A DNA stretch of 64,000 nucleotides. Source: Micropruina sp. Lineage in GTDB: Bacteria; Actinomycetota; Actinomycetes; Propionibacteriales; Propionibacteriaceae. A program made the translations under genes and the position numbers. Positions 51,466-58,576 of this stretch are shown piece after piece (position 1 is the first letter of the stretch; each line of letters starts with the position of its first letter). Below the pieces are notes generated by a model. The model searched no databases. It had not been told where the DNA came from and saw nothing but the letters and a program-made list of their open reading frames with translations. The DNA is taken from NCBI GenBank assembly GCA_016711205.1, contig JADJTM010000001.1, forward strand, positions 868,001 to 932,000, written 5' to 3'.

Positions 51466-52346
51466 TCCACCCGCTTCCGGTTTCCGTATGCCAACTGCCC
51501 GATCGCGAGTGCCAGGGTGATCACGAAGATGAAGGAGGCGATCGCCGAGGCGTATCCCATGTCGTCGGCCATGAAGGCGTTGAAGTACAGCCACGTCCCC
51601 AGCACGTGGGTGGATCTGGCCGGGCCGCCGGCGGTCATCACCATCACCTCGTTGAACACCAGGAAGGCCCCGGAAACGGTGATGATCACCAGCAGGGTGG
51701 TCATCTCTCTGACCAGCGGCAGGGTGATCGAGACGAACGTGCGGACGCGTCCTGCCCCGTCTATTCGCGCCGACTCGTAGAGGTCGCGCGGGATCCGCTG
51801 GATCGCGACGATGAACAGCACGGCGGTGTAGCCGAAGGACTGCCACTGGCTCATGGCGATGATTGAGCCCATGGCCGTGCCCTCCTCGCCCAGCCAGGCC
51901 CGGGTCAGGCCGCCCAACCCGATCGCCTGCAGCAGCTTGTTCAGCAGGCCGAACTCCGGGTTGTAGATGAAGCTGAACAGTATTCCGGAGACGGTGATCG
52001 AGATCACGGTCGGGATGAAGTAGAGCGCCCGCAGGAAGCCCGCGAGCCTGCGGTGCACGAACTCCTCCAGGATCGCGGCGAGCACCAGGGCGAAGAACAC
52101 CTGAAAGATCAGCGAGACCACAGCGTAGATGACGTTGTTCCACAAGGCCCGCCAGAACACCTCGTCAGCGACCATGGTCGCGTAGTTGTCCATCCCCACA
52201 TAGCGCGGGGCCCGGCTGAACGCGTTCCAGGAGTAGAGCGAGAGCTGAAAGTTCTGCAGCACCGGGTAGTACACGAACACTCCCACCAGCACCAGGGCGG
52301 GGGTCATCCACCACCAGCCGCCGAGATACCTCAGCTTCCTGCGCAT
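51459..52346 (-). CDS. sugar-type ABC permease, MalF family, in the fructosamine operon
   Basis: 295 residues with six helices. Start MRRKLRYLGGWWWMTPALVLVGVFVYYPVLQNF at ATG 52346, with AAGGAGG just upstream. The EAA loop YESARIDGAGRVRTFVSITLPLVREMTT lies near residue 190. It forms the pore with the MalG-like subunit. The position between the binding protein and the second permease is standard CUT1 order. The length is short for MalF because there is no extra periplasmic domain, as usual in Gram-positive members. Confidence 0.9.
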   Translation of the reverse strand: MRRKLRYLGGWWWMTPALVLVGVFVYYPVLQNFQLSLYSWNAFSRAPRYVGMDNYATMVADEVFWRALWNNVIYAVVSLIFQVFFALVLAAILEEFVHRRLAGFLRALYFIPTVISITVSGILFSFIYNPEFGLLNKLLQAIGLGGLTRAWLGEEGTAMGSIIAMSQWQSFGYTAVLFIVAIQRIPRDLYESARIDGAGRVRTFVSITLPLVREMTTLLVIITVSGAFLVFNEVMVMTAGGPARSTHVLGTWLYFNAFMADDMGYASAIASFIFVITLALAIGQLAYGNRKRVEW

Positions 52347-52423
52347 GGTGCCTCCTTCTGACTGGGGCAATCCGGTGGCGGGTCGTAGGCGCCCCGCCAC
52401 CGGGCACCTCATCGCGGCAAGGC

Positions 52424-53755
52424 TCAGCTCACCGACTTCTTCGCCTTCGCCGCGGCCTGCTTCACCGAGGCCATCACATCTTCGGGGGTCTTGGATCCGG
52501 AGACGATCCCCTCCACACCCGACAGGTACGCGGACGCGACGTCGGCGTGCGCCACGGTGTCGAGCCAGATCGCGAACGACTCGGCCTTGCTGACGTCGGC
52601 CAGAGCCTCGATCAGCTGTGGGAACGCGTTGGCCTCGGTGGCCGAACCCTTGACCGGGCTCAGCCAGCCGATGTCCTTAGTGATCTTCTCCGCATTGGTC
52701 TGGTTCGTCATGTACTTGAGGAAGTCGACGGCGACGGAGGCGTTCTCGCTGCCCGCGTTGACCATGAACCCGTCCGGGGCTCCGGTGAGCGCGTTCGGCG
52801 AGCCGGCGGAGCCGGTGGCCATCGGCAGCCGGAAGAAGCTCCAGTCGTCGGCGAACGCCTGCGGTGCCTTCTCGGCCGTGAAGTTGCCGAACTCGACGAG
52901 TTCGACGTACTGCATGGCGGCCTTGCCGGAGGTCAGGTTGGCCTGGGCCACCTCATGGGACATGCCGTTGGCGCCGTTGTTGAAGCACGCGGTCAGCAAC
53001 TGCTTGAACTGCTCCAGCGCCTTGATGTAACCGGGGTCGGTGAACTCACCGCTGGCCGGGTTGTAGTCCTTGGCCAACGTGTCGGCAGGGACGTTGAACG
53101 CGTTGAGCTGGGTCATGTAGTGGATCGCCGGCCACCCGTACTGGTTGCCGAACGCGATCGGGGTGTAGCCGGCGGACTTGAGCTTGCCGCAGTCGGCGAG
53201 CAGGTCCTCCAACGTGGCCGCCGGAGCGGTGATGCCGGCCTTGGCGAGAGCCGCCTTGCTGTAGACGAGGTACTTCGCGTCGAGGTTGATCGGCACTCCG
53301 TACTGCTTTCCGCCGGTGGTGAACGCCTCCAGCGCGGCCGGGGCGAAGGTCGACCCCCAGCTCGTGGACGGGGCGATCTCGGCGCTCAGGTCGGCGGCGA
53401 GGCCGGCGCGGACGAACTTATTGGCGAAGTCACCGGCCCACGAGAAGTAGATGTCGGGCAGCTGCTTGGACGCAGACAGCACGCGGATCTTGTCTTTGTA
53501 GGGCTGGTCGCCGACCTGCTGCAGGTCGATCGTCACTTCCGGGTTCTCCGCCATGTAGCTCTTCACGACCGCCTCGAAGTACGGGGCGTACTCGGGTGCG
53601 GCGAACTTGGTGAGGATCGTCAGCGACCCGGACTTGACCGCGGGCGAACTGATGCTCGCCGAAGGAGCGACCTGGCCGGGCACCGAGGGGGCACCGCAGG
53701 CGGTGAGCGCAATGGCGGAGGCCACAAGAGCGGCCATCATGTGACGTGCTTTCAT
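52424..53755 (-). CDS. ABC solute-binding lipoprotein (SBP family 1) of the fructosamine operon
   Basis: 443 residues. Signal peptide MKARHMMAALVASAIALTAC ends in lipobox LTAC, giving a lipid-anchored protein. The mature part is a family 1 sugar-type binding protein: GSLTILTKFAAPEYAPYFEAVVKSYM, QLPDIYFSWAGDFANKFV, QYGVPINLDAKYLVYSKAAL and KAAMQYVELVEFGNF. It is encoded 12 bases after the PfkB kinase, so the operon makes catabolic enzymes and importer together. The probable ligand is a glycated amino acid, by context only; comparable importers (FrlONM of Bacillus) take up fructosamines. Confidence 0.9.
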   Translation of the reverse strand: MKARHMMAALVASAIALTACGAPSVPGQVAPSASISSPAVKSGSLTILTKFAAPEYAPYFEAVVKSYMAENPEVTIDLQQVGDQPYKDKIRVLSASKQLPDIYFSWAGDFANKFVRAGLAADLSAEIAPSTSWGSTFAPAALEAFTTGGKQYGVPINLDAKYLVYSKAALAKAGITAPAATLEDLLADCGKLKSAGYTPIAFGNQYGWPAIHYMTQLNAFNVPADTLAKDYNPASGEFTDPGYIKALEQFKQLLTACFNNGANGMSHEVAQANLTSGKAAMQYVELVEFGNFTAEKAPQAFADDWSFFRLPMATGSAGSPNALTGAPDGFMVNAGSENASVAVDFLKYMTNQTNAEKITKDIGWLSPVKGSATEANAFPQLIEALADVSKAESFAIWLDTVAHADVASAYLSGVEGIVSGSKTPEDVMASVKQAAAKAKKSVS

Positions 53756-53767
53756 CGGTGGTTCCTT

Positions 53768-54619
53768 TCAACTGTGGTCTACGGAATGGCGTTCGGGGGG
53801 CAGGGACAGGGTGTCGGGCAGCGCGGTCCGGCCGCCGAAGGCGCCGACCTCCGCACAGCTCCGGGTGGCGTAGGTGGAGGCAGCCTGCACCAACTGCTGC
53901 GGGGGTTCGCCGCGCAGGAGGCCGACCAGCAGACGGGCGATGAACGAGTCGCCGGCGCCGAGGGTGTCGACCACCGGGCCGTCGCCGGCCACCGAGGTGT
54001 GGAGTTCGTCGGTCAGCAGCACAGCACCCGCCGCACCCCGGGTGACCGCGACGATGCTCGGTCCGCAGGCCCGGATCTCCCTGGCGAGGTCCTCGGCCCT
54101 GGAGGCGTCCGATTCGGGCAACGAGGCGATCGCGATGTCCACCAGGGGCGCCAGCGCGGCGATGTAGTCCCACGGCCGTTCGGAGAAGTCGAAGCTGAGC
54201 CGCCGCGACCTGCGGGCGAGCACGGCCAGGTGCTCCTCCAGCATTGAGCACTCGCCGGTGTGGGTCAGCCCGGCAGCGGCGATCAGCCGAAGATCGTCCT
54301 CGTCCGGGTCGAACCTCGAGACGCCCACATCGCCGCCGGTGAACACCCGGTTGCCGTCGATCACCCGGACCAGTGCCCGGGCGGTGGCGCCGGGCAGCAC
54401 CCGGACGCGGCCGGTGTCCACGCCTTCGGCGGTCAGCGCGGCCATGATCGCGGCGCCGGCCTCATCGTCACCCAGGGCCCCGATGTAGGCGGGTTCCACC
54501 CCGACCCGTCGTGCGTGAACCGCGACGTTCACCGCATTGCCGCCGGGGTACATGTAACCGAGTTCGAGGTAGCAGTCCACGACGTTGTCGCCGACGGTGA
54601 CAAGCTGTGGTGCGTCCAT
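53768..54619 (-). CDS. PfkB-family sugar kinase, fructosamine 6-kinase (FrlD-like)
   Basis: 283 residues, ribokinase fold. Substrate signature GYMYPGGNAVNVAVHARRVG and ATP/catalytic motif DTLGAGDSFIARLLVGLL, where Asp is the base. The short length and the YPGGNAVN motif resemble FrlD, which phosphorylates fructoselysine at C6 of the sugar. The product feeds the SIS-domain deglycases encoded immediately upstream. ATG 54619 overlaps the stop of the second SIS gene (TGATG). Because of the frameshift in that gene, its reading frame is continuous with the bulk of the SIS protein, which could be mistaken for a fusion. Confidence 0.87.
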   Translation of the reverse strand: MDAPQLVTVGDNVVDCYLELGYMYPGGNAVNVAVHARRVGVEPAYIGALGDDEAGAAIMAALTAEGVDTGRVRVLPGATARALVRVIDGNRVFTGGDVGVSRFDPDEDDLRLIAAAGLTHTGECSMLEEHLAVLARRSRRLSFDFSERPWDYIAALAPLVDIAIASLPESDASRAEDLAREIRACGPSIVAVTRGAAGAVLLTDELHTSVAGDGPVVDTLGAGDSFIARLLVGLLRGEPPQQLVQAASTYATRSCAEVGAFGGRTALPDTLSLPPERHSVDHS

Positions 54620-55636
54620 CAGTAGGCCACCTTCCGGTAGTACCGACGCGTCGTCAACGGGTGGTCCCGCAGTCGTTCGACCTGGACGGCCACCCGCTCC
54701 AGCAGTGCGGCGTGCACCACCGGCGAGCAGCCCACGCAGGTCGGCGGATACTCCCGGCAGTGCGACATCTGCCGAGTCGAGCACGGTGAGCCGGTCGGCG
54801 TGGTCGGCACAGAACGCCGCCACCCGTTCGACCAGCGGACGTCCCGCGTCCTCACCCTTGAGCAGCACGACGCTGACTCCGTCCTCCACGAGTTCGAGCG
54901 TGCCGTGGAAGAAGTCGGACGCGTGCACCGGCCGGGTCCGGATCCACTGCATCTCCTCCAGGATGCACATCGCGAAGTAGTAGGCCTGCGGCCACGTCGC
55001 GCCCGCCCCGCTGAAGATGTGGTAATCCGGATCGGCAAAGGCCGGACCCAGGGCGAGCGCCCGGTCCTCGAAGGCGAGCTTGGCCTGCACGAGGGCTTCG
55101 GGGACGCCGGTGAGCTCCGCCAGGCTCGCGTCCAGACCGTCGTATTCGCCGCGTCGGTTCATCACCGTGAGCGCGACGACCAGCGACTGAAGGTAGAACG
55201 ACTCGCTGGACGTGTCGTCGGCGGCCTCGTTGACCACGACGTGGTCGGCCAGGTCCGCGATCGGCGTACCGGCGTGGCCGACGAGGGCGAGCACGGTCGC
55301 ACCGCGGTCCTTGGCGTAACGCAGGTGTTCGACGGCGTCCGCGGAGGTGCCGGACAGCGACGGCACGACCACGAGCGACCCCTGGCCCAGGTGCCGGGAG
55401 CCTTGGGTGACCAGTTCCGCACCGACCGGCTGAAAGGTGGGCACCGTGGACCGCGCACCCAGCACGAGGGCCGCCGGACCCATCAGGATGCCGGCGCCGC
55501 CCGCACCCAGGAGGAACACGTTGCGCAACCGTTCGCCCAGCGCGTCGACTGCCGCTGCGATGGGCGCGGCCGACGCCACGGCCCCGGCCTGGATGCGCCG
55601 GTAGCGGTCGGTGTCGAACGGTTGCCCCTGGAGCAT
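54619..55636 (-). pseudogene. second SIS-domain fructosamine deglycase (FrlB-like), one frameshift
   Basis: About 340 residues when repaired. Start MLQGQPFDTDRYRRIQ at ATG 55636, SIS signatures VFLLGAGGAGILMGPAALVLG, SLVVVPSLSGTSADAVEHLRYAK and, further on, MCILEEMQWIRTRPVHASDFFHGTLELVEDG with the conserved EEMQW and His of the deglycase site. After LPGVSADLRGLL the conserved end (SPVVHAALLERVAVQVERL to TRRYYRKVAY, stop 54621-54619) continues in another frame, so the shift is near 54727-54732. The first part is only distantly like the paralogue upstream. Either a sequence error or a recent loss of the C-terminus. Confidence 0.82.
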
Positions 55637-56634
55637 CAGTACTCGACCTTGAACATGTAGTGCCGCTGCTCGAGGTCGTGGTTGCGCAGCGCCTCGTAGT
55701 GCTGCGCGAGCCGGCTGGCCAGCACGCCGACCAGCAGCGGGGTCAGGTCGGGACGCAGTTCGTCGGCCACCCCGGGCAGGTCCAGGCCCACGGTGTCGAC
55801 GTAGTGGGCCTTGGCGCAGTAGGTCTGCAGGAACGACTTGGCCCGCTCCGCCATCGGACGGGACGCGTCCTCGGCCAGCCAGAGGATCACCGGGACGCCG
55901 TCGTCGACCACTTCGAAGGCGCCCTGGAAGAACTCGCCGGCGTTGTAACCGGCGGCGTGCTTCCACTGCATCTCTTGCAGGTAGCACATCGCGAAGCCGT
56001 ACGCCCAGGCCTGGTTGGGGCCGGAGCCGAGCACGTAGGTGACCGGTTCGTCCTTACAGGCCGCGGCGACGTCGGCCAGCTGCGCGTCGGCCTGTTCGAC
56101 GGCCGCGGTGAGCGCGGCCGGCAGCGCCTCCAAGGACGCGTCGACGGCAGCGGGATCCGCGAGCTTGCCGGTGGCCTTCAGCAGCGCGTAGGCGAGGATC
56201 AGTTCGAACAGGTCGCTCTTGCCGGGGAACGATCGGTCGGCGGCCTCGGCGAGCGGGCTGCCGTCCTTCGCTGCTGCGACGACGGTGGCCCCGGTCGCCT
56301 TGGCCGTACGTGCGGCGGCAACGGTCTCTTTGGTGGTGCCGGTGTAGGACGCCAGGACGACCAGAGAACCCGGGCCCATGGCCGCGGGCGGCTGACAGTT
56401 CAGCTCGTCGCTCTGCAGCTGGTAGACGGGCAACTCGGTGCTGCGTTGCAACAGGTAGTGGGCCGGATAGCTGCAGATCAGCGAGCCGCCGGCACCGACG
56501 AAGTACACGTTGCGCAGGCCTTGTTTGACCAGTTCCTCCACATAGGAGTCCACCGCGGGACGCAGCCCGACGGTGTCAGCACCCCGGCTGAGGATCTCCG
56601 GGTCGATCGGTTTGAGAGTCAAGGTGTCTGGCAT
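55636..56634 (-). CDS. SIS-domain fructosamine-6-phosphate deglycase (FrlB-like)
   Basis: 332 residues, intact. Double SIS fold: NVYFVGAGGSLICSYPAHYLLQ, SLVVLASYTGTTKETVAAARTAK, and the second domain VTYVLGSGPNQAWAYGFAMCYLQEMQWKHAAGYNAGEFFQGAFEVVDDG, where the EMQW and Glu/His residues match the FrlB active site. It splits the 6-phosphorylated Amadori product into glucose 6-phosphate and a free amino acid. It is the first gene after the operator; its stop overlaps the start of the second SIS gene (TGATG). Among SIS proteins, GlmS-type or mannose-6-phosphate roles are less likely given the kinase and importer partners. Confidence 0.88.
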   Translation of the reverse strand: MPDTLTLKPIDPEILSRGADTVGLRPAVDSYVEELVKQGLRNVYFVGAGGSLICSYPAHYLLQRSTELPVYQLQSDELNCQPPAAMGPGSLVVLASYTGTTKETVAAARTAKATGATVVAAAKDGSPLAEAADRSFPGKSDLFELILAYALLKATGKLADPAAVDASLEALPAALTAAVEQADAQLADVAAACKDEPVTYVLGSGPNQAWAYGFAMCYLQEMQWKHAAGYNAGEFFQGAFEVVDDGVPVILWLAEDASRPMAERAKSFLQTYCAKAHYVDTVGLDLPGVADELRPDLTPLLVGVLASRLAQHYEALRNHDLEQRHYMFKVEY

Positions 56635-56647
56635 TTTCGCTTCCTCA

Positions 56648-56684
56648 GTGAGATCGTTCTCGCAACGTGCGAGAACGATCTCAC
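56648..56684. promoter_or_regulatory. perfect palindromic operator between the fructosamine operon and its LacI regulator
   Basis: GTGAGATCGTTCTCGCA (56648-56664) and TGCGAGAACGATCTCAC (56668-56684) are exact reverse complements around ACG. Each arm itself holds a LacI-type half-palindrome with central CG (GAGATCGTTCTC and GAGAACGATCTC), so this can be read as two operators about 20 bases apart, enough for two LacI-family dimers or one tetramer. It lies 14 bases before ATG 56634 and 49 bases before the regulator start. Confidence 0.88.
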
Positions 56685-56732
56685 CGAGTTCCCTAGACTG
56701 TCAACGGTTCTTGCGCAGAAAGGTTGAGCACA

Positions 56733-57800
56733 GTGCCTCAGGCAACCGTGATCGACGTGGCCCGCAAGGCGGGGGTCTCGCGAGCGACAGCCGCCCGCGC
56801 CCTCGGCGGCTACGGACGAGTGAGCGCTGCCACGATCGCCGTGGTCCGCACGGCCGCGGAGGAGGTCGGCTACCGGCCCAACGAACTCGCCCGCAGCATG
56901 ATCACCGGGCGCACCCGGACGATCGGGGTGGTGATCTCCGACATCGAGAACCAGTTCTTCACCAGGGTGCTGCGCGGCGCCTCCGACGTCGTGCGCGACC
57001 ACGGCTACGACCTGCTGCTGGCCAACACTGACGAGGACGCGGTCGCCGAGCGCCAGATGGTGCGGGTGATGAACGGCAAACAGGTCGAAGGGTTGATCGT
57101 GTGTCCGGTCGATCCCGACGAGGTCGACCACCTCGCCGAGACCCTCTCGGCCGGACGGCCGGTGGTGCTGATCGACCGGACTGTCACCGCTCTGCAGCTG
57201 GACAGCGTGGGTGTCGACAATCGACGGGCCACGCACGACGCCGTCTCGCGGTTGATCAGCCGGGGCCACCGAAGAATCGGCATCATCTCCGGCGTACAGC
57301 CCCGGTTCCTGGCCCGGGCGCTGCGCCAGGAATCCTCAGAGCCGGCGCCGGGCGAAACGCCGTCCGAGGGTCGGCTGGTTGGCTACTGCCAAGGACTGCG
57401 CGAGGCCGGCCTGGGCGTCGACGAGGCGCTGGTGGTCGACGGCGGGTTCCACTCCGACCAGGCCCGCCAGGCTGCACGGGACCTGTTGTCGATCCCTGAC
57501 CGTCCCACGGCACTGCTGACGACCGACAGCCTGCTCACGATCAGCGCGCTGCAGGCGATCCGCAACCTCGGTCTGAAGTGTCCGCAGGAGGTGTCCCTGC
57601 TCGGCTTCGACGACGCCGACTGGGCGTCGCTGGTCGAGCCGCCGATCACCGTGATCAGCCAGCCGGCCTACGAGATCGGTGCGCGTGCCGCGGAGTTTCT
57701 GCTCGCCCGGATCGCCGACGGGGGTGCGGCCAGCCAGACAGTGCAGCTGCCCACCACGCTGATCGAGCGGGGGTCCGTGGCGACGATCGGGCCCGCGTGA
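56733..57800 (+). CDS. LacI-family transcriptional regulator of the fructosamine operon
   Basis: About 355 residues. N-terminal helix-turn-helix ATVIDVARKAGVSRATAARALGGYGRVS with the hinge helix NELARSMITGRT, then a periplasmic-binding-like effector domain (TIGVVISDIENQFFTRVLRGA, VEGLIVCPVD, VVLIDRTV, LLGFDDADWASLVEPPITVISQPAYEIG). GTG 56733 is preferred (AGAAAGG nine bases upstream); TTG 56724 is three codons earlier. It is divergent from the operon, with the palindromic operator between, so it most likely represses both. The inducer is probably a fructosamine or its phosphate. Confidence 0.9.
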   Translation: MPQATVIDVARKAGVSRATAARALGGYGRVSAATIAVVRTAAEEVGYRPNELARSMITGRTRTIGVVISDIENQFFTRVLRGASDVVRDHGYDLLLANTDEDAVAERQMVRVMNGKQVEGLIVCPVDPDEVDHLAETLSAGRPVVLIDRTVTALQLDSVGVDNRRATHDAVSRLISRGHRRIGIISGVQPRFLARALRQESSEPAPGETPSEGRLVGYCQGLREAGLGVDEALVVDGGFHSDQARQAARDLLSIPDRPTALLTTDSLLTISALQAIRNLGLKCPQEVSLLGFDDADWASLVEPPITVISQPAYEIGARAAEFLLARIADGGAASQTVQLPTTLIERGSVATIGPA

Positions 57801-57957
57801 GACAGCGCCGTTGGTCAGCGCAATCAGCAAACGAGGGAGCCCTGGATGAAGGAATCCGGCCACTGTAGCTAACACGGCTGCTGATCCGATTTGACCCACG
57901 CGAGCCTGCATCTGCCGCGATGTTCGACGTAAGTATGACTGGCCTTCTCTTGCGTGA

Positions 57958-57975
57958 CGTACGGAATTGCGTACG
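57958..57975. promoter_or_regulatory. paired CGTACG boxes, likely operator of the toxin-antitoxin operon
   Basis: Two CGTACG palindromes at 57958-57963 and 57970-57975, 12 bases apart centre to centre, form a larger inverted repeat (CGTACG-GAATTG-CGTACG). They overlap a possible promoter: TTGCGT at 57950-57955 and TACGCT at 57972-57977 with a 16-base spacer. They lie just upstream of yefM, where YefM/YoeB complexes bind to repress their own transcription. Confidence 0.55.
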
Positions 57976-57996
57976 CTGGTGGTGGAGGTGTTGAGA

Positions 57997-58239
57997 ATGA
58001 CTGCTGTCAGCGCGACTTCGGCGAGGGCGAACCTGTACCGGCTGATCGACCAGGTCAACGAGGAGTCCGAGCCGTTGATCATCACCGGCCAGCGCGGCAA
58101 CGCCGTCCTGATCGGCGAGGATGACTGGCGCGCCATCCAGGAGAGCCTGTTCCTGGCCGGAGTGTCCGGTTTGGCCGAGTCCATCCGGCAGGCCCGCGCC
58201 GAGGGGATCGAGGCGGGCTCCGAAACCCTCGAATGGTGA
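57997..58239 (+). CDS. yefM: type II antitoxin, YefM/Phd family
   Basis: 80 residues starting MTAVSATSARANLYRLIDQVNEES, the PhD/YefM DNA-binding fold, followed by EPLIITGQRGNAVLIGEDDWRAIQESLFL and a helical C-terminus (SGLAESIRQARAEGIEAG) that wraps the toxin. GGAGGTG at 57984-57990 fixes ATG 57997 over an in-frame codon at 57967. The last 7 bases overlap the toxin ATG, the standard coupling that keeps antitoxin in excess. Confidence 0.93.
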   Translation: MTAVSATSARANLYRLIDQVNEESEPLIITGQRGNAVLIGEDDWRAIQESLFLAGVSGLAESIRQARAEGIEAGSETLEW

Positions 58240-58511
58240 CCACCTGGCGGCTGGTCTACTCCAAAACGGCCCAGAAGGACGCCCGGAAACTCGCGGCGTC
58301 GGGGCTGAAGCGCAAAGCCCAAAAGTTGTTGGACGTCATCGCCGCGGACCCGTTCGCGAACCCGCCCCGCTACGAGAAGGTGGTCGGCGATCTCGCCGGC
58401 TGCTACTCCCGGCGGATCAACATCCAGCACCGGTTGGTCTACGAGGTCCTCGCCGACGAACACGTCGTGCACGTCCTGCGCATGTGGGCCCACTACGCCC
58501 TAATGCACTGA
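58233..58511 (+). CDS. yoeB: type II toxin, YoeB/Txe ribosome-dependent mRNA endonuclease
   Basis: 92 residues of RelE-like fold. Family parts: WRLVYSKTAQKDARKLA at the start, PFANPPRYEKVVGDLAGCYSRRINIQHRLVYEV, and the end VVHVLRMWAHYAL. The catalytic set expected for YoeB is visible: Glu in RYEKV, Arg in SRRIN and QHRLVYEV, and the C-terminal His-Tyr pair HY. It cuts mRNA in the ribosomal A site after start codons. No inactivating change is seen, so the module should be functional. ATG 58233 overlaps yefM. Confidence 0.93.
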   Translation: MVTTWRLVYSKTAQKDARKLAASGLKRKAQKLLDVIAADPFANPPRYEKVVGDLAGCYSRRINIQHRLVYEVLADEHVVHVLRMWAHYALMH

Positions 58512-58576
58512 TCTGGCCGCGGTGCGCGAGGGTCCCTTTCAGTTTGGTTCCCGAGACCTGGCTCTCATACCGCGCC

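Noticed and set aside
53768..55636. A genuine SIS-PfkB fusion enzyme
   Set aside because: The conserved SIS C-terminus and its own stop codon, overlapping the kinase ATG, are present in another frame, so two separate genes with a frameshift explain the data better.
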